A stretch of DNA of 64,000 bases. It comes from Halomonas organivorans (GTDB taxonomy: Bacteria; Pseudomonadota; Gammaproteobacteria; Pseudomonadales; Halomonadaceae). Every line of letters begins with the position of its first letter. Positions within the stretch are counted from its first letter, which is position 1. The stretch covers positions 196,931 through 260,930 of the forward strand of contig NZ_JACHXM010000001.1 in assembly GCF_014192055.1 (NCBI RefSeq), read 5' to 3'. The notes under the pieces are model-generated. The model made no database searches and was not told the origin of the DNA. It saw only the letters and a program-made list of their open reading frames with translations. This document shows positions 52,719 through 62,259 of the stretch, one piece after another. Made by a program: the position numbers and the translations under genes.

Positions 52719-54014
52719 TCAGGCGCCGACCGCCGGCTTCTGCGTCTCGTCTTCCTCGGGGTCCGCCAGCGGCTCGCCCTCTTCATTCTGGAGCTGGTGG
52801 TCGTAGGCCGCCTGCAGGCCGGTGTCTTCCTCGGCAGCCTGTTCTTCCTCGTCGTCGCCGTGCTCGATATGGCCGGGATAGAACGGCGAGAGGATCGCCA
52901 CCAGAATGCCCAGCGCGGCGAACATGGAGAACGCCGTCGCGTAGCCGAAGGCATCGACCAGCTTGCCGACGAGCGGCGAGCCGGTGGCCTGCCCGAGCGA
53001 GACCGCCATGAAGGGCAGCACCGGCCCCACCGACAGCCGGCCCGGCAACAGGCGGATCCCCGTCATCAGATAGAGCCCCGTCAGGCTCATGTAGGCCAGC
53101 CCGAAGACCAGCGCGGAAAACGCCGCCAGCAGCGTCTGGGCGGGGCTGGCGGCGAGCAGCGCCAGGCTCGCGGCCAGCATCATCAGCATCAGCGCATGGG
53201 TAATGGGAGGGTTGTTGCGATCCGCCAGGTCGGCCACCACGGCGCCGCCGAGGCCGGCGATGCCCACCGCCAGCCACAGCCAGCCGGTGGAGGCCGGCGA
53301 CAGGCCGCCGAGGGTCACCACCAGGTCGGGCGCGAAGATCCAGTAGGCGGACGAGACGAAGCCCATCACGAAGGCGAACAGCGAGAGCCTCACCAGGCGC
53401 GACCAGGGCAGTTCGGGCAACGGCGGCGGCGGCGCCGCGTTGGAGGGCACGATCCGCGACACCGAGGGCAGGAACCACCAGGCGGCGATGACACCGATGG
53501 CGGTGCAGATCGCGAACGAGAGATAGGCCAGCCGCCAGGCGCCGACCATGAACAGCACCGTGGGCACGGCGACGATCACGCCGATGCTGGTGCCGGCGTT
53601 CATCACCGAGCTGACGCGTCCGTGCAGCGAGCGCCTCACCATCGCCTGCATGGCGGCCGTGAGGGCCGGCATCATCAGGCCGGTGCAGATGCCGCAGGCG
53701 AACACGCCGGAGCCCAGCATCAGCGCGTCGGAGGCCTGGCTGATCAGCCCCAGACCGCCGACGCCGAACAGGCCTGACAGCACCGCCGTGTTGCGGGCGC
53801 CGAGATGGTCGGTGACGAAAGGCGCGACCACCGTGGAAAGCAGGAAGCTGGTCAGCGGCAGCGCGCCGATGATGCCGATCGCGTAGGGCGTGAGTTCCAG
53901 CGCATCGCGGATCTGCGGCACGAACAGGCCGAAGGCGAAGCGCGCCAGCCCGTAGCTGATCGCGACCAGCGCCGCCCCGAGAATCGCGAATCCCGTACTC
54001 GAAAGAGACTTCAT
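52719..54014 (-). CDS. MFS transporter (YbfB/YjiJ-like) with acidic C-terminal tail
   Basis: This 431-residue transporter has about 12 helices, with family traits ISYGLARFAFGLFVPQIRDAL in helix 1 and GVFACGICTGLMMPALTAAM. Around 45 residues after the last helix form a strongly acidic cytoplasmic tail (HGDDEEEQAAEEDTG), an adaptation often seen in halophiles. Substrate is unknown. GGAGG lies 6 nt before the ATG at 54014. An upstream frame to 54125 lacks support. Confidence 0.9.
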   Translation of the reverse strand: MKSLSSTGFAILGAALVAISYGLARFAFGLFVPQIRDALELTPYAIGIIGALPLTSFLLSTVVAPFVTDHLGARNTAVLSGLFGVGGLGLISQASDALMLGSGVFACGICTGLMMPALTAAMQAMVRRSLHGRVSSVMNAGTSIGVIVAVPTVLFMVGAWRLAYLSFAICTAIGVIAAWWFLPSVSRIVPSNAAPPPPLPELPWSRLVRLSLFAFVMGFVSSAYWIFAPDLVVTLGGLSPASTGWLWLAVGIAGLGGAVVADLADRNNPPITHALMLMMLAASLALLAASPAQTLLAAFSALVFGLAYMSLTGLYLMTGIRLLPGRLSVGPVLPFMAVSLGQATGSPLVGKLVDAFGYATAFSMFAALGILVAILSPFYPGHIEHGDDEEEQAAEEDTGLQAAYDHQLQNEEGEPLADPEEDETQKPAVGA

Positions 54015-54213
54015 GGCACCTCCGCCAGGCTCGCCGGGCTGATGAACAGTGGATGATCGTCGGCGCCGCATGGCACCGACATGACATATGCCGATATGCG
54101 CGACCTTGCCAGCTACCCGGGGCAATATGCCACCCTATAACGACCACACCGTGTTGCCCCACGACGGGCACGACCAAGGTGTTATTCACTCGCCGAAGGA
54201 AAGGAGTCTTCCC

Positions 54214-54501
54214 ATGAGCGACCGGAATGCCTACGAACAGAAGCTACGCGCCAAGCTGGACGAGATGCAGGCCGAGGTGGACAAGCTGAAGGCCCGTGCC
54301 AAGGGCGCCGAGGCCGACAAGCGCATCGAACACGAGAAGGAAGTCGACGAGCTCGAGGCCAAGCGTGACGAGATGCGCCAGAAGCTCGACGCACTGCGCG
54401 ACGCCAGCGACGACGCCTGGGACGACATCAAGGCCGGCGCCGAAAGCGCCTGGAGCTCGCTGAGCGAGTCCATCGAGAAGGCGCGCTCGCGCTTCAAGTA
54501 A
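54214..54501 (+). CDS. Small coiled-coil protein
   Basis: This 95-residue protein is almost wholly helical and charged (Lys, Glu, Ala), with heptad patterning through residues 5-65 and a WDDIKAGAESAWSSLSESIE tail like stress-linked apolipoprotein-type or Sll1863-like proteins. AAGGAAAGGAG precedes the ATG. A GGGAAC-CTGAC-GTTCCC hairpin follows the stop (54511-54529). Function unknown; its neighbour on the other strand is the end of the stress operon. Confidence 0.8.
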   Translation: MSDRNAYEQKLRAKLDEMQAEVDKLKARAKGAEADKRIEHEKEVDELEAKRDEMRQKLDALRDASDDAWDDIKAGAESAWSSLSESIEKARSRFK

Positions 54502-54635
54502 CTCGCCGAGCGGGAACCTGACGTTCCCGATGCAACAGGTGTCCCGGCCAATCGAACGCTTGCTGGTCGGGGCTATCCATGATGACCGGCTTGCGTATCG
54601 GCCTCTTCACCTTCACCGATCATCACCTTCACCGA

Positions 54636-55802
54636 TCACAGGATGATGTGCGGCACGAAGCAGCTGGTGTCCTTGGTGATGCGTCCCTTGTCCTCGCGAA
54701 TGCCGATACCGCAGGCGCGATCTCCCACGACCCAACTTCCGATCAGGGCATGCTCCTCGCCGAACCTTGGCATGGGATGGTAGGCCTGGAGAATGTGCGG
54801 GCTATCGGTGTAGGGGCCGGCGACCGACTCCCGCTCACCGCCGGGCGTCACCAGCTCGATGTTGCTGCCCTCACGTGAGAAGAACGGCTTTCTCACCCAG
54901 CCGCTTTTCAGCGACTGGCGGGGATCATCGTCGAAATAGGCGGGTAACAGATTGGGATGCCCCTCGTTCCATTCCCACAGCAGCGGCAGGATGCCCTTGT
55001 TGCTCAGGATGGTCTTCCACGGCGGCTCGAACCAGTGGGTGTCCCTCTTCGGCACTTGGCTGCCGAACTCGTCGTCGGCCATTTCTTCCCAGGGATAGAG
55101 CTTGAAGATGGCCTGTATCGGCTTGTCCTCGTGGTCGAGGAAATGTCGCTCACCTTCGCGCAGGCCGATATCCTCGATGTAGACGAAGGGGGCATCCACG
55201 CCGGCCTGGATTGCGCAGTCCTGCAAATATTCGACGGTCGCACGGTCTTCCACGTGATCCTTGATACTGGAGAAATGCATCTCGGGCGTCGCCAGGCGCT
55301 GGCCGATATGGGCAAAGGCGCCGATCAGCTTCTCCTGGATCGAATTGAACTGGTCGGCCTGCCAGGGGATCAGTCCCTGCTCCATCGCCTGTTCGAGCCA
55401 TACCCACTGGAAGAAACCCGCCTCATAGATCGAGGTCGGCGTATCGTAGTTGAGCTCCAGCAGCTTGGCCTTGCCCTTGCCGTCGTAGGCCAGATCCATG
55501 CGCCCATACAGCTGGGGCTGACCGCTCCACCACGACGACCGCACGCTTTCCCACATGAATTCGGGAACGCACAGCTTGTCGAGTAGCGCATCGGAGCGGC
55601 AAACGCGCTCTACCGCTTCCATGCACATCTCGTGCAGCTCTTCGGTAGGGGCTTCGATGTCTTCCTCGACCTGCCGCAGGGTGAACTGGTAATAGGCCTC
55701 TTCTTTCCAGTAGGCCTCACCATCGATGGTGTGGAAATGAAACCCCAGATCCTTGGCCAACTCTTTCCAGGCTTTGCGCTCTCGAACGGGAATCTTCAAC
55801 AT
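54636..55802 (-). CDS. yjfC: Glutathionylspermidine-synthase-like ATP-grasp protein (YjfC/YgiC)
   Basis: This 388-residue protein is the C-terminal, ATP-grasp synthetase type found alone in E. coli YgiC and YjfC. It has KLLELNYDTPTSIYEAG, FKLYPWEEM, and WVRKPFFSREGSNIEL for ATP binding. True glutathionylspermidine synthetase joins spermidine to glutathione, but the lone YgiC/YjfC group is thought to act on other peptides. It is the last gene of the yjf operon, 107 bp after yjfM. The start at 55802 gives the family N-terminus (PVRERKAWKELAKDLG). Confidence 0.92.
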   Translation of the reverse strand: MLKIPVRERKAWKELAKDLGFHFHTIDGEAYWKEEAYYQFTLRQVEEDIEAPTEELHEMCMEAVERVCRSDALLDKLCVPEFMWESVRSSWWSGQPQLYGRMDLAYDGKGKAKLLELNYDTPTSIYEAGFFQWVWLEQAMEQGLIPWQADQFNSIQEKLIGAFAHIGQRLATPEMHFSSIKDHVEDRATVEYLQDCAIQAGVDAPFVYIEDIGLREGERHFLDHEDKPIQAIFKLYPWEEMADDEFGSQVPKRDTHWFEPPWKTILSNKGILPLLWEWNEGHPNLLPAYFDDDPRQSLKSGWVRKPFFSREGSNIELVTPGGERESVAGPYTDSPHILQAYHPMPRFGEEHALIGSWVVGDRACGIGIREDKGRITKDTSCFVPHIIL

Positions 55803-55856
55803 GGGCTTGCCTTTGCGGAGAGATGACGAAGACCTATGCGTGGGACGCCTCGACGA

Positions 55857-55884
55857 ACAAGCCCCGGCAATCCGCGGGGCTTGT
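55857..55884. other. Hairpin between yjfM and yjfC
   Basis: ACAAGCCCC and GGGGCTTGT form a 9-bp stem with a 10-base loop in the 107-bp gap. It lacks a T-run, so it may lower expression of the last gene or protect mRNA rather than end transcription. Confidence 0.5.
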
Positions 55885-55909
55885 CAGGCGCGGCGCGATG
55901 AGTGTCGCC

Positions 55910-56527
55910 TCAGGAGCCGAAGCCACCCCGCGCCGACGAGCGAGAGCCGAAGCCACTGCGAGACGTCGAATACGAAGAGTTTCGAACGGCTCGATTGTGC
56001 GTGCGGATCGTCGTACGCATCGAGGACTCGACGCCTTTCATGCGGCTGGAGGCCGACGATGTCGCCGCCGACCAGTCACCCTGATTGTCACGAGTGCGGT
56101 AGACCGGTTCCTGATAAACGCGGTTGACCATGTGGCCGCGGCTGGAAGAGGCGGTCATGTTGCCGACCATGTACCCCATCATGGCCGGCATGAACCAGCT
56201 GCCGCTACCGCTATTGGTATGCGGTGCGGTCTGGCAGGCATCCTCCCCATGCTCCTCTTCGCATTGCGACTGCGTGCGATAGTGCGGCACGTCTTCAAGA
56301 GCCTGGTCGTAAGCCGCTTCACAGGCCTTGCGGGTGTAGATGCCACCTGCCACGCAGTCTTCGACGCTGCGATAGCTCTCGGTGTCGTCGAACTGCACGT
56401 TGCTCAGCGTCTCGGGTGAGCTATCACCGCACCCAGCCAGGGTCGAAGCCGCTCCAGCGCCCATCAGCGCCAACGTTAACCGTACGCTGCGCTTGCGCCG
56501 CGGAAGGTGCTTGTTCGCGTTGTCCAT
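55910..56527 (-). CDS. yjfM: DUF1190-family lipoprotein (YjfM/YgiB)
   Basis: This 205-residue protein has a lipoprotein signal (TLAGC, Cys about 32) after a positively charged start. The DUF1190 core has spaced cysteine pairs (YRSVEDCVAGG, ACEAAYDQAL, QCEEEHG, ACQT), followed by a glycine/serine-rich tail with FMPAMMGYMVG and many Ser-Arg. YgiB-type proteins are paired with the YgiC-type synthetase across bacteria. AAAGGA precedes the ATG at 56527; another start at 56554 is in frame. Confidence 0.9.
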   Translation of the reverse strand: MDNANKHLPRRKRSVRLTLALMGAGAASTLAGCGDSSPETLSNVQFDDTESYRSVEDCVAGGIYTRKACEAAYDQALEDVPHYRTQSQCEEEHGEDACQTAPHTNSGSGSWFMPAMMGYMVGNMTASSSRGHMVNRVYQEPVYRTRDNQGDWSAATSSASSRMKGVESSMRTTIRTHNRAVRNSSYSTSRSGFGSRSSARGGFGS

Positions 56528-56560
56528 AACGTTTCCTTTCGCTCCTGTTTTCACGGTCGC

Positions 56561-56971
56561 TTACCAGGTCATGGCGGCTGCGTTGAGCAAGCCGACCGCG
56601 ACGGCGATGCTTCCGCTGAGCACGCCGTAGGCAACATGCGCCTCGCTGATGTGGGTGGACAGGCTCTCACCCTGGATCTTCAGCACGGCCTTGGTGGCGA
56701 AGAAGGTCGCGATCTGGACGACGAAGGCCACGATACCCCACAGGATGAAGTCGACCAGGCTGACGGAGTGGGACATGGCGCTGTAGAGCGGTATCGTGAA
56801 ACCGAGAATGGCGCCGCCATACGCCGTCGAAGCCGCGGTATTGCCCGCCTGGATCAGCTTCCATTCCTTGTGCGGGGTGGCCTTGCTATAGCAGAACATG
56901 AACAGCACCAGCATCACGACGCCAGTGATGAGGTAGCAAAGAAAGGCGGGCAGCCCGGCGAGATAGTTCAT
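56561..56971 (-). CDS. yjfL: DUF350-family membrane protein (YjfL)
   Basis: This 136-residue protein has four membrane helices, as expected for DUF350 repeats: LCYLITGVVMLVLFMFCYS, AAYGGAILGFTIPLYS-type, and FILWGIVAFVVQIATFFATK. Function is unknown, but the family travels with YjfM and YjfC. AAGGAG lies 6 nt upstream of the ATG at 56971. It sits 33 bp before yjfM. Confidence 0.9.
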   Translation of the reverse strand: MNYLAGLPAFLCYLITGVVMLVLFMFCYSKATPHKEWKLIQAGNTAASTAYGGAILGFTIPLYSAMSHSVSLVDFILWGIVAFVVQIATFFATKAVLKIQGESLSTHISEAHVAYGVLSGSIAVAVGLLNAAAMTW

Positions 56972-57059
56972 ATACGACTCCTTGTACGAGATAGCATAAA
57001 TGGGCTCGACATGCGCCGGCCCCAATCCATTGCAGAGAGCGGGTACGACTCCTGAGGCG

Positions 57060-57800
57060 TTACACCGCCCGGATATTGTTCGGGTTCAGGTCGATGCCGA
57101 GGTTGGTCACCAGCTGGTAGCTACGATCCTCCTCATCGACCTCACCGCTCAGCAGCACATATTCGTAGCGCCCCTCACCTTCGAGCTGACGCTCATAGAG
57201 CATGCAGTGATGGATGACTCGACGATTGATGACGCTCTCCAGCGTGGTGACTTCCTCTTCCAGCAGCACCGGAGGCGACCAGGGTACGCCTTGCTGCCCC
57301 CAAACGCGGGCATAGCTTGCCGCCTGTCCACTCTCACTTTCAAGCGGCAGAACGTCTTTCCCCAGCGATACCCCGGCATTCGAAACGCCGTGTTCGTTGA
57401 TGAGACGGTCGAACTCGGTATTGGCCAGATGCTGGACCTGGAAGAAGTCGAACAGCTTGTACTCGATCACCTGCCCCGACGCGACAGACGCCTGTACCCA
57501 GGTATCGTTCTCCAGATAGAAACGCACCAGGGTTTCGCCTTGCCCCAGATCGACCGTACCGACGGCCGCAATATGCAGGTCCTGTCCTCCCATGCTGCTG
57601 TCGAAGAGCAGGTCACTGTAGGGAGCCAGCGCGAGCAGATCGAAGGTCACACGCCCATCCAGCCTCATGCCGGCAAAATCCTCCGGCGACATGCCCAACG
57701 GCAAGCCGCGTGCAAGCCGAGCATGCTGGTGGTCGTAGGCTTCCTGCCCCTTGTGATCGGGGGCCGCGCCTGTTAACAGGGTCTTGATCTTGTCGAACAT
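57060..57800 (-). CDS. yjfK: DUF2491-family protein (YjfK)
   Basis: This 246-residue cytoplasmic protein is a DUF2491/YjfK member, with PLGMSPEDFAGMRLDGRVTF near the start and conserved EYKLFDFF and ATxEDRLI-like parts. No enzyme motif is visible. It lies 21 bp downstream of the potassium-channel gene, suggesting tight coupling. Known neighbours in E. coli are yjfJ and yjfL, with no channel between. Confidence 0.85.
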   Translation of the reverse strand: MFDKIKTLLTGAAPDHKGQEAYDHQHARLARGLPLGMSPEDFAGMRLDGRVTFDLLALAPYSDLLFDSSMGGQDLHIAAVGTVDLGQGETLVRFYLENDTWVQASVASGQVIEYKLFDFFQVQHLANTEFDRLINEHGVSNAGVSLGKDVLPLESESGQAASYARVWGQQGVPWSPPVLLEEEVTTLESVINRRVIHHCMLYERQLEGEGRYEYVLLSGEVDEEDRSYQLVTNLGIDLNPNNIRAV

Positions 57801-57821
57801 GCCGATGATTCCTCGGAAGCG

Positions 57822-58889
57822 TTAGGGGGTGACGGCATCTGACGGTGCCAGCAGCCCGACCAGTTCTTGTTCGGAAAGGCGCTTGTTGCCCATGTAGAAA
57901 ATCACATCGCCCTCTTGCAGCACGACGTCTCCTGGAGGGTTGAGGAGATTACCGTCATCTTCATTGCTGTCGCTGATGCCGAGCAGGGTGACATCGCACT
58001 GTCGCTTGGCTCGGGTAAACAGCTCGCCATAGGTCATGCCATTGGCCGCCGGCAAGCAAGCCTGATACTGGGTCGCACCATGCGTCACCGAGAGCAGCTC
58101 ATTGACCACCCGACTGATGCCTGCATCCGTCGAGGAGCGTACCAGCATCTCGATGGCGAGTGCCTCGGTACATTCGATGCCGGGCAGGGTACGACGCAGC
58201 ATGTCCGCCGTATGCGGGTCGCCGCAGTGGGCGACGATATGGCAACGGCTCGACTTGAGGGGATAGACCGAGAGAGCGATGGTGGCGACCCGCTCGTCGC
58301 TGTCATCGTAGATGATGATGCGACTGGCGCCGGTGACGCCCGCTCGCTGCAGCAGATCGGCACTGGCGAAGCTCTCGCCACGGACGAACTTGATATCGCC
58401 AGGCATCGGGTTACTGATGTCCTGGCAGACACAGAGCACGATGTCGTCGGGCAGCTCGGTGTCGGCACGCAGGATATTGATGATGTTGCGCGTGGTCTCG
58501 CCATGCCAGCCAATGACCAGGGTATGACCGGTCAGAGAGCGATAGTCACTTTTCCCTTCCATGAGATGCCTCCAATAGGTACTGATGGTCATGGTTGCCT
58601 TGCCGATCAGCGCGGCAAAGATGGCAATACCACCGGGAATCAGCCAGAGCGCGGCGACAAGCTGGCCGCCGGCCGTCACGGGAGAATAGTCTCCATAGCC
58701 GACAGTGGAGGCCGTTGTGATATAGAAGTACAGCCACTTTATCGGACTGGATGCCACTTCTTCACTGGCGACCACCATGGCGAGCCATGAAAGCAAGAGA
58801 TGGCCCAGGGTAACGAAGAGAAGGAAGCTCCAGCTCACCTGAAACATCGACGCTTTCAGCGCCTTCAGGAGACGTAGAATTACAGGCAT
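57822..58889 (-). CDS. Two-TM potassium channel with TrkA-N (RCK) domain
   Basis: This 355-residue protein has helix 1 (about 19-41), a pore loop with the potassium filter TVGYGD (62-67), helix 2 (about 73-96), then a cytoplasmic RCK/TrkA-N Rossmann domain (HTLVIGWHGETTRN near 118) and a second regulatory part. It would be a tetrameric channel gated by nucleotides or ions. The start ATG at 58889 follows GAGG; a GTG one codon earlier is possible. It sits within the yjf operon between yjfJ and yjfK, which E. coli lacks, linking potassium flow with the PspA-type membrane stress response. Confidence 0.93.
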   Translation of the reverse strand: MPVILRLLKALKASMFQVSWSFLLFVTLGHLLLSWLAMVVASEEVASSPIKWLYFYITTASTVGYGDYSPVTAGGQLVAALWLIPGGIAIFAALIGKATMTISTYWRHLMEGKSDYRSLTGHTLVIGWHGETTRNIINILRADTELPDDIVLCVCQDISNPMPGDIKFVRGESFASADLLQRAGVTGASRIIIYDDSDERVATIALSVYPLKSSRCHIVAHCGDPHTADMLRRTLPGIECTEALAIEMLVRSSTDAGISRVVNELLSVTHGATQYQACLPAANGMTYGELFTRAKRQCDVTLLGISDSNEDDGNLLNPPGDVVLQEGDVIFYMGNKRLSEQELVGLLAPSDAVTP

Positions 58890-58966
58890 CACATAACCTC
58901 GACGCCTCCTCCATCACTGGAGCAGGCGTTTCCTCATCGAGATGATTTTTCGTTGTAGTGAATCGA

Positions 58967-59668
58967 TCAGCTGCCGTTTTCTGTGTTCGACGCCCGCGCC
59001 TTGAGGCGTGACATCACATCACTGGCCTGACGATTGCTGGAACCGATTCCCGCCTTCTTGAGGCGCTCATCGAGATCCGCACCGCTGGCTTCCTTCTCCA
59101 TCTGTGACGCGGCTTCCATCTGAGCGGCGCGATGTGCCTGCTTCTTCTTGATGCGGTCCAGAGAATCCATGGCATTGCTCATGGAGGCATTCTGCCCGGA
59201 ATGCTTCTCGGCAACGGCGGCTTGAGCCTTCTGAGCCGACTCGGTGGCTTTCACCACACTGATCTGCTGCTTGATCTGCCGCTGATTATTCTGCGACTTG
59301 CGAATCGTCGACTGCAGTGTCTCGATACTGCCATCGAACTGGGCAACCACCGCTTCTTCAGAGCTCTTTTCTTCCTCTAGCGAAGCAATACGCTCGGCCA
59401 CTTCCTGTGCAAGCGCTTCATCCCCCTTTTCCAGGGCGGCGATGGCACTCGCCTCATATTCGCTGATGCTCTCTTCGAGGGTATCGACCTTCTTTTGAGC
59501 CAGAGAGCGATCCGCCATGATCGAGGTCAGCTGGGTCTTGGCATCGTTCAGTTCTTTTTCCGCATCACGCATTTCCTGCTCCAGGATGCGGATGGCTTGA
59601 TGATCGATGATGGCTTCGCCGGTTTCACTGGCAGCACCGCGAAAGGCTGTAAAGAGTTTACGCAACAT
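58967..59668 (-). CDS. yjfJ: PspA/IM30-family protein (YjfJ)
   Basis: This 233-residue protein is mostly long helices, typical of PspA/Vipp1 membrane-repair proteins: LRKLFTAFRGAASETGEAI at the start, then IRILEQEMRDAEKELNDAK, and a charged coiled coil to about residue 165. Such proteins coat damaged inner membrane as ESCRT-III-like rods. The start at 59668 comes from the family N-terminus; a longer frame to 59806 is not supported. It is followed by the channel gene after a 77-bp gap. Confidence 0.92.
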   Translation of the reverse strand: MLRKLFTAFRGAASETGEAIIDHQAIRILEQEMRDAEKELNDAKTQLTSIMADRSLAQKKVDTLEESISEYEASAIAALEKGDEALAQEVAERIASLEEEKSSEEAVVAQFDGSIETLQSTIRKSQNNQRQIKQQISVVKATESAQKAQAAVAEKHSGQNASMSNAMDSLDRIKKKQAHRAAQMEAASQMEKEASGADLDERLKKAGIGSSNRQASDVMSRLKARASNTENGS

Positions 59669-59687
59669 GGCTATGCTTCCGTGCAGA

Positions 59688-60128
59688 TTAGTCGATGTAA
59701 TCCTGGACAAGATCGGCGATATCGATGGCGGCAGACGCACAGGCATGCACCTCGGCGCTGATCGCCTCCGGCCGGGAGTCAACGTAGAGCTGCCCATACA
59801 CCACATAGTGGGGTTCGCCGTTGAGGGTCATGACACCGGCAGACACCAGGGGAACCGCAATGCCCTGCTCCAGCAGAAGACGATTCAGCGTGGCGGCATC
59901 GCTCACGGCGGCGACGGGGGCAATATCGGCCAGCACGATCCACTGATCATCACTGCGCGTCAATGTCACGACCAGATCGCCGTAGTCTTCCAGAGTCCAT
60001 ACGATCGTCTGTGAATCAGACACCAACTCGGCCTCGCCCTTGGGCCACGCAGCCTCGCTTCCTTCTACCGACTGCTGCGCGTGGATATCCTCGAGCAGAG
60101 CATTTGCTGATGAGTAGCTGGTTACCAA
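59688..60128 (-). CDS. yjfI: DUF2170-family protein (YjfI)
   Basis: This 146-residue cytoplasmic protein is a DUF2170 member, with VWTLEDYGDLVVTLTRSDDQW and LNRLLLEQGIAVPLVS. Start is TTG at 60128, with AAGGAG 7 nt upstream; there is no in-frame ATG near it with a ribosome site. Its C-terminal stop is 19 bp before yjfJ. It is the first gene of the seven-gene operon, so the promoter lies in the gap to 60786. Function unknown. Confidence 0.88.
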   Translation of the reverse strand: MVTSYSSANALLEDIHAQQSVEGSEAAWPKGEAELVSDSQTIVWTLEDYGDLVVTLTRSDDQWIVLADIAPVAAVSDAATLNRLLLEQGIAVPLVSAGVMTLNGEPHYVVYGQLYVDSRPEAISAEVHACASAAIDIADLVQDYID

Positions 60129-60786
60129 GTCTAATCTCCTTGTATATCGTCGGCGTCCTTGTGCCATGACGCCCAGCCCATCGTTTACCATTCACCGAGC
60201 CGCGTAATGCGGCGTAGCAGGCGGTTATCCGCACGATTGGATAACGCCTTCATCGGCAAGTTCCACATGAAGGACGGTCATCGACTGCCACTTCGCAACA
60301 TATATCGATATTCGGGCCGAGTATCGCCCTAAGACATGTCGCCTTTTTGCCCCTTGCGATCGGTGCCAGGCCATCTCGCTTACCGGCTCGTCATCTCGAA
60401 GCCCGGGATTTCATCAGCTGCGAAGCGCCCGGCGCGTCCAGCAACGAGACGATAGGGCATCACATCAACATGTTACGAAGAACTCCCCGACGTGCCGAAC
60501 CGGCACAATATCTGGTCTCTGTCGGACAGCGATGACGCAGCATATCGAGAGTATGTGTCACGGTAAATAATGCACAGTGCCATGACGGCATATTCGAACG
60601 ATTCCCGAACAGCCGCCCGAGATGCCGCTTCCAACCCCATGTTGATGAAGCAAGTCGTGCACAAGGCGTTCGGGGCCGGTTTCATGCAGGCTCCGATGCC
60701 GGGCCTTCCACCGCCCTGCCAGCCGTGATGGAATTGCCCCTTCCTTCTTCCATCACGGCTTCAGGGCCGGGAGCACCAGGCCTCCG
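60129..60786. other. Long divergent intergenic region
   Basis: About 650 bp hold the promoters of the yjf stress operon (leftward) and the MocR-type gene (rightward). I see no further gene, clear repeat or RNA structure in it. Short open frames on both strands look like noise. Confidence 0.5.
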
Positions 60787-62196
60787 ATGAAACGCTACGA
60801 ACGCTTCGCCGACGAGATCGCCGAGCTGATCCGCGATGGCGTGCTGGCCCCGGGCGAGCGGGTGCCCTCGGTGCGCCAGGCGAGCCGCCAGTACGGTATC
60901 AGCCCTTCCACCGTCTTCCAGGCCTATTACCTGCTGGAGGATCGCGGGCTGATCGTGGCCAAGGCGCGCTCCGGCTATTACGTGCGCGAGCAGGCGCGGC
61001 GCGTGCTGCACGAACCGCACATGACGCCACGCCGCCAGGAAACCGCCGACGTGGCGGTCAGCGAACTGGCGTTCTCGGTGCTCGACTCGCTGCAGGACCC
61101 CGAGACGGTGCCGTTCGGCTCGGCCTTTCCCAGCCCCGAGCTGTTTCCGCTGGCGCGCCTGTCTCGCAGCATGGCCAAGGGACTGCGCGGCATGGCCGGC
61201 AGCGACGTGCTCAAGGACATGACGGCGGGCGACGCCGACCTGCGCCGCCAGATCGTGCTGCGCTACACGCTGAAGGGCATGCCACTGCCCTCCGAGGAAC
61301 TGGTGATCACCAGCGGCGCCATGGAAGCGCTGAACCTCGGGCTGCAATCCGTGACCTCGCCCGGCGACCTGGTCGCCATCGAGTCGCCGGCCTTCTATGC
61401 CAGCCTGCAGATCCTGGAGCGCTTGAAGCTTCGGGCCGTGGAGGTTCCCGTGCATCCCCGCACGGGCATCGACCTGGACGTGCTGGCGGACAGCCTGGCC
61501 CGGCTGCCCATCAAGGCCTGCTGGTTCATGAGCCACCTGCAGAACCCGCTGGGCGCCAGTCTCGACGACGACAGCAAGCGCGAACTGTACGCGCTGATCA
61601 AGCGCCACCGGGTGCCGCTGATCGAGGACGACGCCTACGCGGAGCTGCACTTCGGCACCACGCCGCCCAAACCGGTCAAGCAGTTCGACGACGAAGGCCT
61701 GGTCATCCACTGCGGATCGTTCTCGAAGTGCCTGGCTCCGGGATACCGGGTCGGCTGGGTGGCGGGCGGTCGCTTCGCCGAGCCGATCTCGCGACTCAAG
61801 CTGATGACCACCATCTCGCCTTCGGTGCCTGCCCAGGCAGCCATCGCCGACTACCTCCAGCACGGCGGCTATGACCGCCACCTGCGACAGCTACGCCATG
61901 CCCTGGAGACCCAGCAGAGGCAGATGCTGGACGCGGCCTCGCGCTACTTCCCGGACGAAACGCGCGCCACGCACCCCGCCGGCGGCTACTTCCTGTGGTT
62001 CGAATTCCCCGAGCGGGTGGACTCGCTGCGGCTGTTTCGCCAGGCGCGGAAGCGCGGCATCAGCGTGGCGCCGGGCCCGATCTTCTCGGCGACCCGGGGC
62101 TTTCGCCACTGCCTGCGCCTGAGCTACGGCCACCCCTGGAACCCGCGTAGCGAAGCGGCCATGGCGACGCTGGGCGAATTGATCGACACCTTTTGA
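60787..62196 (+). CDS. MocR-type GntR/aminotransferase-domain regulator
   Basis: This 469-residue protein has a GntR winged helix (1-70: YERFADEIAELIRDG, then VPSVRQASRQYGISPSTVFQAYY) joined to a class I aminotransferase-like PLP domain. PLP contacts are SGAMEALNL, SHLQNPLG, DDAYAE and the Schiff-base lysine in GSFSKCLAPGYRVG. MocR proteins such as PdxR and GabR usually bind PLP as a signal and regulate nearby genes. Which genes it governs here is not clear: neighbours are the yjf operon and a MerR gene. Confidence 0.93.
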   Translation: MKRYERFADEIAELIRDGVLAPGERVPSVRQASRQYGISPSTVFQAYYLLEDRGLIVAKARSGYYVREQARRVLHEPHMTPRRQETADVAVSELAFSVLDSLQDPETVPFGSAFPSPELFPLARLSRSMAKGLRGMAGSDVLKDMTAGDADLRRQIVLRYTLKGMPLPSEELVITSGAMEALNLGLQSVTSPGDLVAIESPAFYASLQILERLKLRAVEVPVHPRTGIDLDVLADSLARLPIKACWFMSHLQNPLGASLDDDSKRELYALIKRHRVPLIEDDAYAELHFGTTPPKPVKQFDDEGLVIHCGSFSKCLAPGYRVGWVAGGRFAEPISRLKLMTTISPSVPAQAAIADYLQHGGYDRHLRQLRHALETQQRQMLDAASRYFPDETRATHPAGGYFLWFEFPERVDSLRLFRQARKRGISVAPGPIFSATRGFRHCLRLSYGHPWNPRSEAAMATLGELIDTF

Positions 62197-62259
62197 TACC
62201 GCTCATGGCCTCATCCGGTCGTACCGTGGGCGAGCAGGTCCTGAGTCAGACATCGAGCA

